Below are positions 1 through 9,129 of a stretch of DNA of 64,000 nt, one piece after another. Origin of the DNA: Corynebacterium yonathiae (GTDB taxonomy: Bacteria; Actinomycetota; Actinomycetes; Mycobacteriales; Mycobacteriaceae); assembly GCF_022288805.1 (NCBI RefSeq), contig NZ_JAKOPM010000005.1, positions 65,938-129,937 of the forward strand, written 5' to 3'. Positions within the stretch are counted from its first letter, which is position 1. The number at the start of each line of letters is the position of its first letter. A program made the translations under genes and the position numbers. Under the pieces are notes generated by a model that was not told the DNA's origin, made no database searches, and was given only the letters and a program-made list of their open reading frames with translations.

Positions 1-220
1 ACTTGGCGTGCATCTGCGTGACGAAAGCATCCATCTGCGCCAGATCTTCCTCGGTGGCATGGACGACGAGGTCGATGCCTTCGCCCAGGATATTGAGGTT
101 GCCATCGGTAATAACGGCAGCGACCTCGACGATGACGTGGCGCTCGGGGTCCAGGCCGGTCATCTCCAAATCGATCCAGACGAGGCGGTCGTGCTTTGCG
201 GCGATGTCGGAATGTGGCAT
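1..220 (-). CDS. orn: Oligoribonuclease, 5' part only
   Basis: This is the N-terminal part of oligoribonuclease, a DEDDh 3'-5' exonuclease that clears 2-5 nt RNA (including pGpG) in the cytoplasm. The first of its acidic motifs is visible early as D-L-E-M-T-G-L-D, followed by the typical E-V-A-A-V-I-T-D stretch. The gene runs off the left edge of the window, so roughly the first 73 codons are present. ATG at 220 is preferred over ATG at 229 because the latter lies inside a TAGAAT -10 box (228-233) placed 7 nt before 220, which suggests a leaderless transcript. The neighbour cmrA is also next to orn in mycobacteria. Identity is secure; the C-terminal catalytic residues cannot be seen. Confidence 0.93.
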   Translation of the reverse strand, partial: MPHSDIAAKHDRLVWIDLEMTGLDPERHVIVEVAAVITDGNLNILGEGIDLVVHATEEDLAQMDAFVTQMHAK

Positions 221-440
221 GCGGCCCATTCTACTCCCGCAGCTTTTTACCCCTAGATGGGGTGCGGGTGGGGTTGTTCTGGGGAGGTGATTGCCACTGG
301 GTAGAGCAGCGTTCCAGCAAGTGTGTTTCCATCCTGCATAAAATTAGTGGGTGATTTGCCTTACCTTCGTGTGTGAGTTAGGGCATACTCCGGATTATCG
401 CTCTTCATTCGAGAGGTGCGACAGACTTAGGAGAGACCAG

Positions 441-1988
441 ATGGCAAACTTCCTTGATGCCCTCAATACCGTAATTTGGTCCCCCGTCTTGGTGTTTTTA
501 TGCCTCGGCGCGGGTATTTATTTCACCGTGGTGACACGCGCTTTGCAGGTGCGCTGCATTCCGGACATGCTCAAGCAAATCGTCAACGGAGAAAAGTCCG
601 CAGATGGCGTTTCTTCCTTCCAGTCTCTGATGGTTTCGCTTTCTGGCCGCGTAGGCGTAGGCAATATCGCCGGCGTGGCCACGGCCATCGCCTTCGGTGG
701 ACCTGGTGCCGTGTTCTGGATGTGGGCCGTAGCGCTTTTAGGCTCATCCACCTCATTCATTGAATGTACGTTGGCCCAGATTTACAAGGAAAAGGATCAG
801 GACACCGGTGAGTACCGCGGAGGGCCTGCGTACTACATCGAGAAGGTCTACAAGCACACTAAAGCTGCACCCTTCATGGTGGTCTACGGAATCGTCTTTG
901 CTGTCGCCATGATCCTGGCAACCAGCTACTTCCTACCCGCTATTCAGGCCAACGCGGTAGCTGCCGCGGCCGATACCGCGTGGGGTGTGAACTCCACCTG
1001 GGCGGCCGTTGTCCTAGCGGGTATTTTGGCCATCATCATTATCGGTGGCGTGAAGCGCATTGCGAACTTCGCCACCATCGTCGTGCCGTTCATGGCGGTC
1101 ATCTACATTGTGATTTCTGTGGTGGTCATGTGCATGAACTTTTCCCAGATCCCGGAGGTATTCGGGCTCATCTTCAAGTCTGCCTTCAATATGGAAGCCG
1201 GATTCTCCGGCATGCTCGGCGCGGCCATTATGTGGGGTGTAAAGCGCGGTATCTACTCCAATGAGGCCGGCCAGGGCACCGGCCCGCAGTCCGCTGCAGC
1301 CGCCGAGGTCTCCCATCCTGCTAAGCAGGGCTTTGTGCAGTCCTTTGCGGTTTACGTCGATACGCTCTTTGTCTGCTCGGCTACCGCGTTCATGATCATT
1401 TCTACGGATATGTACACCGTCTTCCGCGGCAGCTCCGAGGACGGTGAAGTGGTCTACAACGGTTCGCTGCCAGAGGGCGTTGAGGTTGGGCCTGGCTACG
1501 TGCAGTCCGGTCTTGATAGCGTCTTTGCAGGATGGGGCCCGACCTTCATCGCGGTCTCCATTGCCTTTTTCGCCTTTACGACGGTCCTGGCGTACTACTA
1601 CATGTCCGAGGTCAACCTGACCTATTTCAACCGGTGGGTACGCTCCCGCGCTGCCCGCCGTGGCCTGATTTGGGTGCTGCGCGTGCTGATTATTGTCTCC
1701 GTTATCGTCGGCGCAACCACCAGCCCGGGGGCGGCGTGGGCGCTCGGTGATATCGGCGTTGGCACGACGGCATGGCTCAATATCATTGCCGTCCTCTTCC
1801 TTCAGGTTCCTGCCCTCAAGGTGCTCAAAGACTATGAGAAGCAGAAGAAGGCCGGCAAGGATCCGCAGTTCGACCCAGAAGCTTTGGGTATCAAAAACGC
1901 GGACTTTTGGGTAGAGCGCAAACGAGCACGCGGCGAAGGAAGCGTGCTCAAGGATAAAGGCAAAGATTTAAAGGGCGCTGGGGCCTAG
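441..1988 (+). CDS. Sodium/proton:alanine (glycine) symporter, AGCS family
   Basis: The 515-aa product is an integral membrane symporter of the AGCS (AlsT/DagA) family, which imports alanine or glycine with Na+ or H+. The family signature S-G-R-V-G-V-G-N-I-A-G-V-A lies near residues 64-76, and about ten hydrophobic segments follow, ending in a charged cytoplasmic tail. ATG at 441 is chosen because GGAGAG (430-435) sits just upstream; a more upstream in-frame ATG at 351 would add a tail with no family resemblance. The 3' end overlaps the convergent cmrA by 4 bp. A catabolic alanine dehydrogenase lies 8 kb away, so alanine use as carbon and nitrogen source is plausible. Substrate preference is inferred from the family only. 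Confidence 0.9.
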   Translation: MANFLDALNTVIWSPVLVFLCLGAGIYFTVVTRALQVRCIPDMLKQIVNGEKSADGVSSFQSLMVSLSGRVGVGNIAGVATAIAFGGPGAVFWMWAVALLGSSTSFIECTLAQIYKEKDQDTGEYRGGPAYYIEKVYKHTKAAPFMVVYGIVFAVAMILATSYFLPAIQANAVAAAADTAWGVNSTWAAVVLAGILAIIIIGGVKRIANFATIVVPFMAVIYIVISVVVMCMNFSQIPEVFGLIFKSAFNMEAGFSGMLGAAIMWGVKRGIYSNEAGQGTGPQSAAAAEVSHPAKQGFVQSFAVYVDTLFVCSATAFMIISTDMYTVFRGSSEDGEVVYNGSLPEGVEVGPGYVQSGLDSVFAGWGPTFIAVSIAFFAFTTVLAYYYMSEVNLTYFNRWVRSRAARRGLIWVLRVLIIVSVIVGATTSPGAAWALGDIGVGTTAWLNIIAVLFLQVPALKVLKDYEKQKKAGKDPQFDPEALGIKNADFWVERKRARGEGSVLKDKGKDLKGAGA

Positions 1989-2785
1989 CCCATCTTGGCG
2001 TAGAAGCTGCCCACTAGCGGTGCAATCACCGGGGTGGGTAGCACCTGGCTGAGGGTGTTCATGGCTTTAGAAAGCGGGCCTGGTACCACGCGGCGCTGGT
2101 TGCGGCGCATGGCCTCAATGGTTTCTTGGGAGCACGACTCGTAGGTGGTCCACAAGAAGTCTGGGACCACCTTATCCACGATCGACTGGTCTTCTTCAGC
2201 GATGGTGGCCTCGCGCACGGGGCCGGGGGCAAGCAGAGTGCAAGAGACCCCGGTGCCCTTCAACTCGTAGTGCAGGGCCTCTGTAAACGCATTGACGCCG
2301 GCCTTGGTGAAGACGTAGGTGGCATTATTGGGGATCGGGATATTTCCCGCGGCAGAGCCAACATTGCAGATCGCCCCACTGCGGCGCGGCAGCATGTGCT
2401 CCAGGGCGGCCCGCGTGAGGTGATGGACCGCAGTGCCATTGAGTTCAAACTGGGTAGTCTCGTACGACCAATCCTGGTCCATGAAAGGGCCGAAGCTAGC
2501 GATGCCGGCGGAATTGACCAAGATTGACACCTCGCGGGTGGCAATGGTCTCTGTTACGCGGGCGACGTCGTCAGCCAACGCAAGGTCCGCTGGAAGGGCA
2601 ATGGCCTCGATATTGTGGCGCTGTTCGAGCTCGATGGCGAGGGACTCGAGAACCTCGCGGCGGCGGGCGACGAGGATGACGTTATAGCCCAATGCTGCAA
2701 AATCCTGCGCCATGGCCTTGCCAATGCCTTGGCTGGCACCTGTGACGAGGGCAAAGGACGTGCGGGAGGGGGTGGGAAGTGACAT
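1985..2785 (-). CDS. cmrA: Mycolate reductase-type short-chain dehydrogenase
   Basis: This 266-aa SDR has the Rossmann motif TGASQGIG near residue 15, NSAG near residue 89 and the catalytic Y-x3-K (YVFTK) near residue 155. Its position next to orn matches Rv2509/NCgl2385-type CmrA, which reduces the 3-oxo group left by Pks13 condensation to give mature (coryno)mycolate on trehalose. That places it at the cytoplasmic face of the membrane in cell-envelope synthesis. The start is supported by AAAGG upstream. It overlaps the end of the alanine symporter by 4 bp, tail to tail. The SDR assignment is certain; the mycolate role rests on synteny and overall likeness, so another lipid or sugar ketone substrate cannot be excluded. 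Confidence 0.85.
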   Translation of the reverse strand: MSLPTPSRTSFALVTGASQGIGKAMAQDFAALGYNVILVARRREVLESLAIELEQRHNIEAIALPADLALADDVARVTETIATREVSILVNSAGIASFGPFMDQDWSYETTQFELNGTAVHHLTRAALEHMLPRRSGAICNVGSAAGNIPIPNNATYVFTKAGVNAFTEALHYELKGTGVSCTLLAPGPVREATIAEEDQSIVDKVVPDFLWTTYESCSQETIEAMRRNQRRVVPGPLSKAMNTLSQVLPTPVIAPLVGSFYAKMG

Positions 2786-2832
2786 GGTTAAGCCTTTCCA
2801 AAGTGGGGCATGGTGAGTCCTAGCGTAAACAA

Positions 2833-2873
2833 AAAGCCTTGAGGCGGCGAGAAACTCGACGCCTCAAGGCTTT
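2833..2873 (-). terminator. Intrinsic terminator of tRNA-Arg
   Basis: A perfect 14-bp inverted repeat (AAAGCCTTGAGGCG and its complement, 13-nt loop) is followed on the minus strand by a T-rich run. It sits just downstream of the tRNA-Arg gene and upstream of the cmrA start, so it separates the two minus-strand transcripts. Confidence 0.9.
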
Positions 2874-2880
2874 CGCGCGG

Positions 2881-2954
2881 TGCCCCCAGCAGGATTCGAA
2901 CCCGCGACACATGGGGTAGAAACCCACTGCTCTAATCCACTGAGCTATGGGGGC
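2881..2954 (-). tRNA. tRNA-Arg (anticodon TCT)
   Basis: On the minus strand a 7-bp acceptor (GCCCCCA/TGGGGGC), a D-arm, an anticodon stem GTGGG/CCCAT with loop TTTCTAC, and a T-arm with GGTTCGAATCC are all present. The anticodon is TCT, reading AGA. The discriminator base is A and CCA is not encoded. A strong terminator follows. No repeat or integrase marks this tRNA as an attachment site. Confidence 0.95.
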
Positions 2955-2993
2955 TTGCAACGCACTCATAGTAGCCCACTAAGGCGGGGAAAC

Positions 2994-3911
2994 CTAAGCC
3001 AGGGTGCGTTGCGGGGAGCGCAGGATGTCCACCAGGTCTTGGGCGGCAGCGGTCAGCTCGCGATCCGCGCGGTAGGCCACGATGGCGTAATAGTGCGGCA
3101 GGTCATCGGCAATCGGACGGCTAAAAATGCCTTGCGGCTGCACAGCGGGTGCGCAATTGGGCACAATGCTTACGCCCAGCCCACTGGAGACCATAGGAAT
3201 TGCGCTATTGAGGCTGGCCACATCCTGAGTCTTTTCGGGCTTGAGGCTAGGCCGGCTATCCCACAGTTCGGCATAGAACTCGGCTAACTCAGGAAGTTCG
3301 CGGCTGCGCGGTGGAATAAGCCACGTTTCCCCGCGTAGGTCAGCGAGGGAGACGGGGGACTCTAGCTCGGCGAGACGCTGGGGCAGCGCGACAGAGTAAT
3401 CAAACGTGGCTACCTGATGGACGGTGAGCTCGGGAGAGTAGCGGCGGATAAAGGCCTTCGGGTCGGACGTCGGCAAAAGCGCTAAATCCACTTGGCCGTC
3501 AAGAAGATGCTTGATGGCGGTGGTCGGTTCGGCGTCATCCAGCGCGATATTGGCGGTGGGGTAAATCTGCTTGAGTTCGGCTAGGGCGGACGGGGTAAAT
3601 TCCCAGTTCAAAATGGCACCGGAGGCAAGGGATACGGTGCTGGCCTTGTCGCCGGTGATTTCGCTGATATGGCGCTGGGTTTCGTTCAGTAGCGCATCAA
3701 CCTTCACGGCCGTTTCATAGACATAATCGCCAGCCTCCGTGGTGGAGACGCCGGAACGCCCGCGCGAGAGTAGCTGAGCGTTCAGCTCTTTTTCTAGCTT
3801 CCGGATGGAAAGGCTCAGAGACGGCTGGGTCATGTCGAGGGCTTCGGCAGCATGCGTGAAGGAGCCATTGTCTACAACGGCCCGAAAATAAAGAAGTTGA
3901 CGGGTGTCCAT
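2994..3911 (-). CDS. LysR family transcriptional regulator
   Basis: The 305-aa protein has a LysR winged helix-turn-helix at residues 1-60 (start MDTRQLLYF, then S-F-T-H-A-A-E-A-L and Q-P-S-L-S-L-S-I-R-K-L-E) and a C-terminal substrate-binding domain. The start at 3911 is preferred because CATTAT lies 7 nt upstream as a possible -10, implying a leaderless transcript; ATG at 3920 is an alternative adding three residues. It is divergent from the CopD-CtaG gene with about 75 bp between starts, so it may regulate itself and that neighbour. The ligand is unknown. Confidence 0.88.
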   Translation of the reverse strand: MDTRQLLYFRAVVDNGSFTHAAEALDMTQPSLSLSIRKLEKELNAQLLSRGRSGVSTTEAGDYVYETAVKVDALLNETQRHISEITGDKASTVSLASGAILNWEFTPSALAELKQIYPTANIALDDAEPTTAIKHLLDGQVDLALLPTSDPKAFIRRYSPELTVHQVATFDYSVALPQRLAELESPVSLADLRGETWLIPPRSRELPELAEFYAELWDSRPSLKPEKTQDVASLNSAIPMVSSGLGVSIVPNCAPAVQPQGIFSRPIADDLPHYYAIVAYRADRELTAAAQDLVDILRSPQRTLA

Positions 3912-3986
3912 AAACCCCATAATGACACATGTAAAGACAAAATGTGTGTTATGTAGGAAACTAGGTCGCGCTATACAATGCGCACT

Positions 3987-6029
3987 ATGGCAAATAAGCA
4001 GGTTAACAGTGTGAACGCAGCGGGTAAGAAGCCCCGCTCTTCGTGGGGAATTTATATCGCAGCGATGCTTATTGCCGGTCTTATCGCCGGCTTTATTTCC
4101 CTGTTCCTTTTAGCTGATTCCCTAGCCGCCCTGGGCATTCCGGATCCGGGCCGCATAACCACCTTTGGCCTGCCACTCTTCCGCGGTATGGCGTGGATTC
4201 TCATGGCTTTATCCGTGGGTTCCTTTTTAGCCTCGTCATTCCTCATTGCTCCGCGCGGGGACAATGCCGCGCTTATCGGAGCCCCCTTATCTGTAGACGG
4301 CCACATCGCCGCGCGCACCGGTACCTGGGCTTCCTTTGGCATGGCGGCCATAGGGCTCGTGGAAGTCCCGCTCATTATGTCTGATCTGACTGGCGCGCCC
4401 TTTTTCCAGGTATTCGAACCTTCCATTATGAAGATGGCGCTGACGGAGATTTCCACCACTATTGTGTGGGCAATCTCCGTACTCATTGCCCTTGTAGTGG
4501 GCATTCTCGGTCTGCTCGGCCGCGGCTGGGCCATGCAGCCGGTACTGCTTTTCCTGTCCATCATGCAGGTCGTTCCCATTGGTATGGAAGGCCACTCCGC
4601 GGCTGGCGGCGACCACGATTACGGCACCAATTCGCTCCTGTGGCACCTAGTCTTTGTCATGCTCTGGGTGGGCGGGCTTATGGCGCTTATCGCACACGGA
4701 CGTCGCCTTGGACCCAACCTCGCTTTTGCGGTGAAGCGCTACTCCGGTATCGCCTTTATGGCCATTGTGGTGTTGGCGGTATCCGGTCTGATTAACACCC
4801 TCATCCGCATGAATATCTCAGATCTGGTGGATTCCGCGTACGGCATCATCCTGATTACAAAGTTTGTGCTGACAATTTTGCTTGGTGTCTTCGGCCTTGC
4901 GCACCGCGAGCTCACTATCCCGCAGCTGGGGAAGAATCCGCGCCTATTCATCCGCATCGCCATCGTGGAGGTAGCGGTCATGGCCGGCACCATTGGCGTA
5001 GCCATTACGCTCGGCCGCACCGTGCCGCCCGCGCCGCGCGACCCCAATCTCAATTCGATGCAAATATTGATGGGCTATGAGCTTTTTGAAAAGCCCACGG
5101 TATTCAATGTGTGGACCATGTTCCGCTTTGACATTATGTTTGGCACCATCGGCCTGCTCCTGGCGGCGGCCTATGGCTACTGTGTCTACCGCGTGCACAA
5201 GCGCGGCCTAACTTGGAGCAAGGGGCGCACTGCATGGTTCATGTGCGGCGCGTTGGGCCTGACCCTCGTGATGTCCACCGGACTGGGCCTATATATGCCC
5301 GCGATGTATTCCATGCACATGCTGGTGCACATGATTTTGTCAATGGCGGTACCACTGCTGCTCGTCTTGGGCGCGCCACTGACCTTGCTCATGGAGGCCT
5401 TTGAACCAGGACCGAAGGGAAAGCCCAGTCTGCATGATTATGCGCTGGCAGCCACCCAGTCCAAGATTGTCGGATTCATTACCAATCCGTTTGTCAATCT
5501 TGTGCAGTACCTATTTTTCCTCTACGTGCTGTACTTGTTCCCGAGCCTGTATCAATTCGCTATCTCGGAACATGCTGGTCACCTCATCATGAACTTCGCG
5601 TTTATCGTTTCTGGCTGCTTCTACTTCTGGGAAATCATCGGACCGGATCCCCTTCCCAAGCGGCACTCCACCCCATTCCGATTGGCTGTGCTTTTCCTTT
5701 CCATGCCGTTCCACCTGTTTGCTGGGGTGTACCTAATGCAGCTGCAAAGCGTATTGGGTGCAGACTTCTACCAGTATTTGGAGCTGCCCTGGGACCAGGA
5801 TCTCCTCCAAGATCAACGAGTGGGTGGCGGCATTGCGTGGGGCTTTGGCCAGTTCCCACTGGTCATCGTTTTTGGCAAGCTTTTCTTGGATTGGCTCAGT
5901 GATGACCGCGCTACCGCCCGCCGTCACGATATGCAGGCGGCTGCGGACGATGATGCCGAGCTGGAGCGCTATAACGCCATGCTGCAGGATATGGGGCACG
6001 GCGATGAATCGAGCTTCCGCGGGCGCTAG
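3987..6029 (+). CDS. CopD-CtaG fusion: copper-handling membrane protein for cytochrome c oxidase assembly
   Basis: The 680-aa membrane protein joins two families. The N-terminal half (about residues 20-330) is CopD-like, with M-E-G-H-S near residue 197 and several membrane spans. The C-terminal half (about 355-640) is a CtaG/caa3-type oxidase assembly domain with Met/His-rich helices (Y-M-P-A-M-Y-S-M-H-M-L-V-H-M near 435) suited to copper binding. Such fusions occur in actinobacteria (Rv0102-like) and are thought to move copper across the membrane and load the CuB site of heme-copper oxidase. ATG 3987 is chosen over 3978 because TATACA lies at 3973-3978, giving a leaderless start. The divergent LysR gene is a candidate regulator. 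Function is inferred from family. Confidence 0.85.
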   Translation: MANKQVNSVNAAGKKPRSSWGIYIAAMLIAGLIAGFISLFLLADSLAALGIPDPGRITTFGLPLFRGMAWILMALSVGSFLASSFLIAPRGDNAALIGAPLSVDGHIAARTGTWASFGMAAIGLVEVPLIMSDLTGAPFFQVFEPSIMKMALTEISTTIVWAISVLIALVVGILGLLGRGWAMQPVLLFLSIMQVVPIGMEGHSAAGGDHDYGTNSLLWHLVFVMLWVGGLMALIAHGRRLGPNLAFAVKRYSGIAFMAIVVLAVSGLINTLIRMNISDLVDSAYGIILITKFVLTILLGVFGLAHRELTIPQLGKNPRLFIRIAIVEVAVMAGTIGVAITLGRTVPPAPRDPNLNSMQILMGYELFEKPTVFNVWTMFRFDIMFGTIGLLLAAAYGYCVYRVHKRGLTWSKGRTAWFMCGALGLTLVMSTGLGLYMPAMYSMHMLVHMILSMAVPLLLVLGAPLTLLMEAFEPGPKGKPSLHDYALAATQSKIVGFITNPFVNLVQYLFFLYVLYLFPSLYQFAISEHAGHLIMNFAFIVSGCFYFWEIIGPDPLPKRHSTPFRLAVLFLSMPFHLFAGVYLMQLQSVLGADFYQYLELPWDQDLLQDQRVGGGIAWGFGQFPLVIVFGKLFLDWLSDDRATARRHDMQAAADDDAELERYNAMLQDMGHGDESSFRGR

Positions 6030-6030
6030 C

Positions 6031-6100
6031 CTGTGGATAACCGGCTAAAAACTGTTCCGTAACCCGGTTCTTGTTGACGGATACAACAAGTTATCCACAG
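6031..6100. promoter_or_regulatory. Compound palindrome with two inverted DnaA boxes upstream of the ssb paralogue
   Basis: Two perfect 9-mers TTATCCACA occur in opposite orientation, at 6032-6040 (as TGTGGATAA) and 6091-6099, forming 10-bp outer arms CTGTGGATAA/TTATCCACAG. Inside are AACCGG/CCGGTT (6039-6044, 6064-6069) and CTTGTTG-N7-CAACAAG (6070-6090). The element lies just after the CopD-CtaG stop codon and 112 bp before ssb. TTATCCACA is the classical DnaA box. A regulatory or DnaA-titration role is inferred. Confidence 0.6.
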
Positions 6101-6211
6101 GGTAGGGCAGGGTGGCATGGTGCGACTGGCGTGCCGGCATCAGGATGTGGAAGCGAGCGAGGAAAACCGAACTCGCCTATCCAACTATCCAGCAAAGGAT
6201 TTTCTAGCACC

Positions 6212-6853
6212 ATGTCCCAATACCCAATCACCTTGACCGGTCGTCTCACCCGCGATCCAATCCTGACTAAAACCTCCACTGGGGCCTATAAGACTAAGCT
6301 GCGCGTTGCTTCCTCGCGCCGAATTCCAGAGCGCCAGGCCGATACTGGTGTTACTGGTTCGGAAGGGCAAAACACCCAGTCGCCGCAGTGGCGCGACGTG
6401 GACCACCTGTATATTGACGTCGAGATGTGGAATCAATTTGCCATTAACGTGCGTAAATCTTTAGCCAAAGGCATGCCGTTGGTCATCGTGGGCTCCCTGG
6501 TTACAGAACAATGGCGCGATGACCATGGCACTGATCACTTCCGCACGTTTATTAAGGCACAGTATGTAGGTCTGGACTTGAACCGCCACGTTATTGGCAC
6601 AAAGCGTTTGGCCCCGCAGTATAATCAGGAAAATATTGCGGTTCCAGAGTTGGGGGACAATGCCATCGAACCGGACGTGGACCACAGTCTGCCGCAACAG
6701 CAGGCGAGCCAGGGAGATACCGCTGCCGATACCGTGGCCGACCGCTATCTAGCCGAGCGAGCCGCAGCTGCACGCGGTGGGGAAGAAGACACTTTTGACA
6801 CCGAAATGGAAGAGGAGGCTGCCGAGGCGGATTCCGCCACCGTGAACGCTTAA
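6212..6853 (+). CDS. Single-stranded DNA-binding protein paralogue (OB fold)
   Basis: The 213-aa product begins with an SSB-type OB fold (residues 1-125: L-T-G-R-L-T-R-D-P near the start, then E-M-W-N-Q-F-A and R-T-F-I-K-A-Q-Y-V-G-L-D-L) and ends in a long acidic low-complexity tail, but lacks the canonical D-x-I-P-F tip. This is the second, ssb-like protein that precedes ettA in mycobacteria (Rv2478c) and corynebacteria, not the replicative Ssb next to rpsF. AAAGGA at 6194-6199 supports ATG 6212; an upstream extension is rejected. Two DnaA boxes lie upstream. It probably binds ssDNA in recombination or repair, but the exact role is not established. Confidence 0.85.
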   Translation: MSQYPITLTGRLTRDPILTKTSTGAYKTKLRVASSRRIPERQADTGVTGSEGQNTQSPQWRDVDHLYIDVEMWNQFAINVRKSLAKGMPLVIVGSLVTEQWRDDHGTDHFRTFIKAQYVGLDLNRHVIGTKRLAPQYNQENIAVPELGDNAIEPDVDHSLPQQQASQGDTAADTVADRYLAERAAAARGGEEDTFDTEMEEEAAEADSATVNA

Positions 6854-6975
6854 GCTCTTCCAGCCCTTGGCCTGATTTGCCTCGGGTGTACCTGACCCGA
6901 GGCACTTGGGCGGTGGTTCTGATGTAGTGTTTGTGTAGATAAATACGTCTCCCAAATTTCTGCAAAGGGGTAAAA

Positions 6976-8646
6976 GTGGGCGAATTCATCTACACGATGA
7001 AAAACGTGCGCAAGGCAATTGGCGATAAAGTCATCCTTGACGATGTAACAATGGCGTTCTACCCAGGGGCCAAGATTGGTGTGGTCGGCCCTAACGGTGC
7101 CGGTAAGTCCTCCATTCTGAAGATTATGGCCGGCCTGGATCAGCCTTCCAACGGTGAGGCTTTCCTTGATCCGGGTGCCACCGTGGGCATCCTGCAGCAG
7201 GAGCCGCCGCTCAATGACGAAAAGACCGTGCGCGGCAACGTCGAAGAAGGCTTGGGCGAAATCTTCGAAAAGAAGCAGCGCTTCGAGCAGATCGCCGAGG
7301 AAATGGCCACCAACTACAGCGATGAGCTCATGGAAGAAATGGGCAAGCTGCAAGAAGAGCTGGATGCTGCTGATGCATGGGAGGTTGATTCCAAGATCGA
7401 GCAGGCAATGGAAGCTTTGCGCTGCCCGCCTTCCGATGCCCCGGTGACCAACCTTTCTGGTGGTGAGCGCCGTCGCGTAGCGCTGGCTAAGCTCCTGCTC
7501 ACCGAGCCGGACCTGCTGCTGCTCGATGAGCCTACAAACCACCTGGACGCTGAGTCTGTGCAGTGGCTGGAGAAGCACTTGGCCGATTACCCAGGCGCGG
7601 TTTTGGCTGTGACCCACGACCGCTACTTCCTCGACCACGTCGCGGGCTGGATCTGTGAGGTGGACCGCGGCAAGCTTTACCCGTACGAGGGCAACTACTC
7701 CACCTACCTGGATAAGAAGCAGGAGCGCCTGGAAGTTGCTGGCAAGAAGGACGCGAAGCTGCGCAAGCGTCTGAAGGACGAGCTGGAGTGGGTACGCTCC
7801 GGTGCAAAGGCTCGCCAAGCCAAAAACAAGGCTCGTCTGGAACGCTACGAGGAAATGGCTGCAGAGGCCGAGAAGTACAAGAAGCTCGACTTCGAAGAGA
7901 TCCAGATTCCTACCCCGCCGCGCTTGGGCAATAAGGTTGTGGAGGTCAAGGATCTGCAGAAGGGCTTTGATGACCGCGTTCTGATTAAGGATCTCTCCTT
8001 CACCCTGCCGCGCAACGGCATCGTGGGCGTTATCGGCCCGAACGGCGTAGGTAAGACCACCCTGTTTAAGACCATCGTTGGCCTGGAGCAGCCGGACGCC
8101 GGTTCCGTCGAGGTGGGCGATACCGTCAAGCTGTCCTACGTGGACCAGAACCGTGAGAATATTGACCCTGAAGCAACCGTCTGGGAGGTCGTCTCCGGCG
8201 GCCTAGACTACATCCACGTGGGCCAGAACGAGATGCCTTCGCGTGCCTATCTGTCCGCTTTCGGCTTCAAGGGCCCGGATCAGCAAAAGCCGTCCAAGGT
8301 GCTCTCCGGTGGTGAGCGCAACCGCTTGAATCTGGCTCTGACCCTGAAGGAAGGCGGCAACCTGATCCTCCTTGACGAGCCGACCAACGACTTGGATGTG
8401 GAAACCCTCGGTTCGCTGGAAAACGCGTTGGAGAAGTTCCCGGGCTGTGCCGTGGTCATTTCCCACGATCGCTGGTTCCTGGACCGCACCTGTACCCACA
8501 TCCTGGCCTGGGAGGGCAATGTGGAAGAAGGTCAGTGGTTCTGGTTTGAGGGTAACTTCGGCGATTACGAGAAGAATAAGGTCGACCGCCTTGGCGAAGA
8601 GGCGGCCCGTCCTTCTCGCGTGACCCACCGCAAGCTAACCCGCTAA
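6976..8646 (+). CDS. ettA: Energy-dependent translational throttle protein EttA
   Basis: The 556-aa ABC-F ATPase has two nucleotide-binding domains without membrane spans. Domain 1 shows Walker A GPNGAGKS (about 39), signature SGGERRR (about 163) and Walker B LLLLDEPTNHLD (about 180). Domain 2 shows GPNGVGKTT (about 355), LSGGERNR (about 440) and LLDEPTNDLD. A lysine/glutamate-rich linker separates them. EttA binds the ribosomal E site and couples the first peptide bond to the ATP/ADP ratio. The start is GTG 6976 with AAAGGGG 6 nt upstream. It follows the ssb paralogue and precedes a thioesterase, the mycobacterial order. Confidence 0.95.
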   Translation: MGEFIYTMKNVRKAIGDKVILDDVTMAFYPGAKIGVVGPNGAGKSSILKIMAGLDQPSNGEAFLDPGATVGILQQEPPLNDEKTVRGNVEEGLGEIFEKKQRFEQIAEEMATNYSDELMEEMGKLQEELDAADAWEVDSKIEQAMEALRCPPSDAPVTNLSGGERRRVALAKLLLTEPDLLLLDEPTNHLDAESVQWLEKHLADYPGAVLAVTHDRYFLDHVAGWICEVDRGKLYPYEGNYSTYLDKKQERLEVAGKKDAKLRKRLKDELEWVRSGAKARQAKNKARLERYEEMAAEAEKYKKLDFEEIQIPTPPRLGNKVVEVKDLQKGFDDRVLIKDLSFTLPRNGIVGVIGPNGVGKTTLFKTIVGLEQPDAGSVEVGDTVKLSYVDQNRENIDPEATVWEVVSGGLDYIHVGQNEMPSRAYLSAFGFKGPDQQKPSKVLSGGERNRLNLALTLKEGGNLILLDEPTNDLDVETLGSLENALEKFPGCAVVISHDRWFLDRTCTHILAWEGNVEEGQWFWFEGNFGDYEKNKVDRLGEEAARPSRVTHRKLTR

Positions 8647-8671
8647 GTAGCTGACGCTCTAACTGAGGAGA

Positions 8672-9088
8672 ATGATGGCAACCCCAAGCGTGCACACATA
8701 CCGTATTCAAACCCGCTGGTCGGACTTTGATATGTACGGCCACATGAGGAACGCAAACTACATCGAGCTCGCTCAGGAAGCGCGCTTGGCCTTTGCGAAG
8801 GAACATATCTATTCCAAGGGCCTTGACTTCATTGCTTTCGTGCGCCACCTCGATGTGGACTTCTTGCGCCCGATGGAATTCAAAGACACCACTACGGTGG
8901 AGGTGGAAACTTCCATCTCGCAGATTGGCACCACCTCGTTTACCACCACTCAGCAGGTTAAGAACGCCCAAGGTGAGGTCGCGGCAACTGTGGACTGCGT
9001 GCAGGTAGTTATTGACCGTGAGCAACAGACCCCGCGTCCATTGACGGATCAGGAAAAGGATATTCTGCAAAATACCGCAGCCAACTAA
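8672..9088 (+). CDS. Acyl-CoA thioesterase, 4HBT hotdog fold
   Basis: The 138-aa protein is a hotdog-fold thioesterase of the 4-hydroxybenzoyl-CoA type. The motif S-D-F-D-M-Y-G-H-M-R-N-A-N-Y near residues 14-27 carries the catalytic Asp and the substrate-binding His-Met-x-Asn. It would hydrolyse an acyl-CoA, with substrate unknown. GAGGAG lies directly before two adjacent ATG codons (8672 and 8675); either may be used. The gene is 25 bp after ettA, in the order of Rv2477c-Rv2475c, so it is probably in the same transcript. Confidence 0.88.
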   Translation: MMATPSVHTYRIQTRWSDFDMYGHMRNANYIELAQEARLAFAKEHIYSKGLDFIAFVRHLDVDFLRPMEFKDTTTVEVETSISQIGTTSFTTTQQVKNAQGEVAATVDCVQVVIDREQQTPRPLTDQEKDILQNTAAN

Positions 9089-9129
9089 CTGCGGCGCAGA
9101 GCAAGTAAAGAAAGGCAGGGCCCGAAGGC

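Noticed and set aside
2881..2954. tRNA-Arg as a phage or island attachment site
   Set aside because: No integrase, direct repeat of the tRNA end or foreign block adjoins it.
6071..6211. Longer N terminus for the ssb paralogue
   Set aside because: The extra residues lie in the DnaA-box palindrome region and have no OB-fold likeness; AAAGGA supports 6212.
6850..7818. Open frame opposite ettA
   Set aside because: It is a mirror of the ettA coding sequence with no ribosome-binding site or family match.
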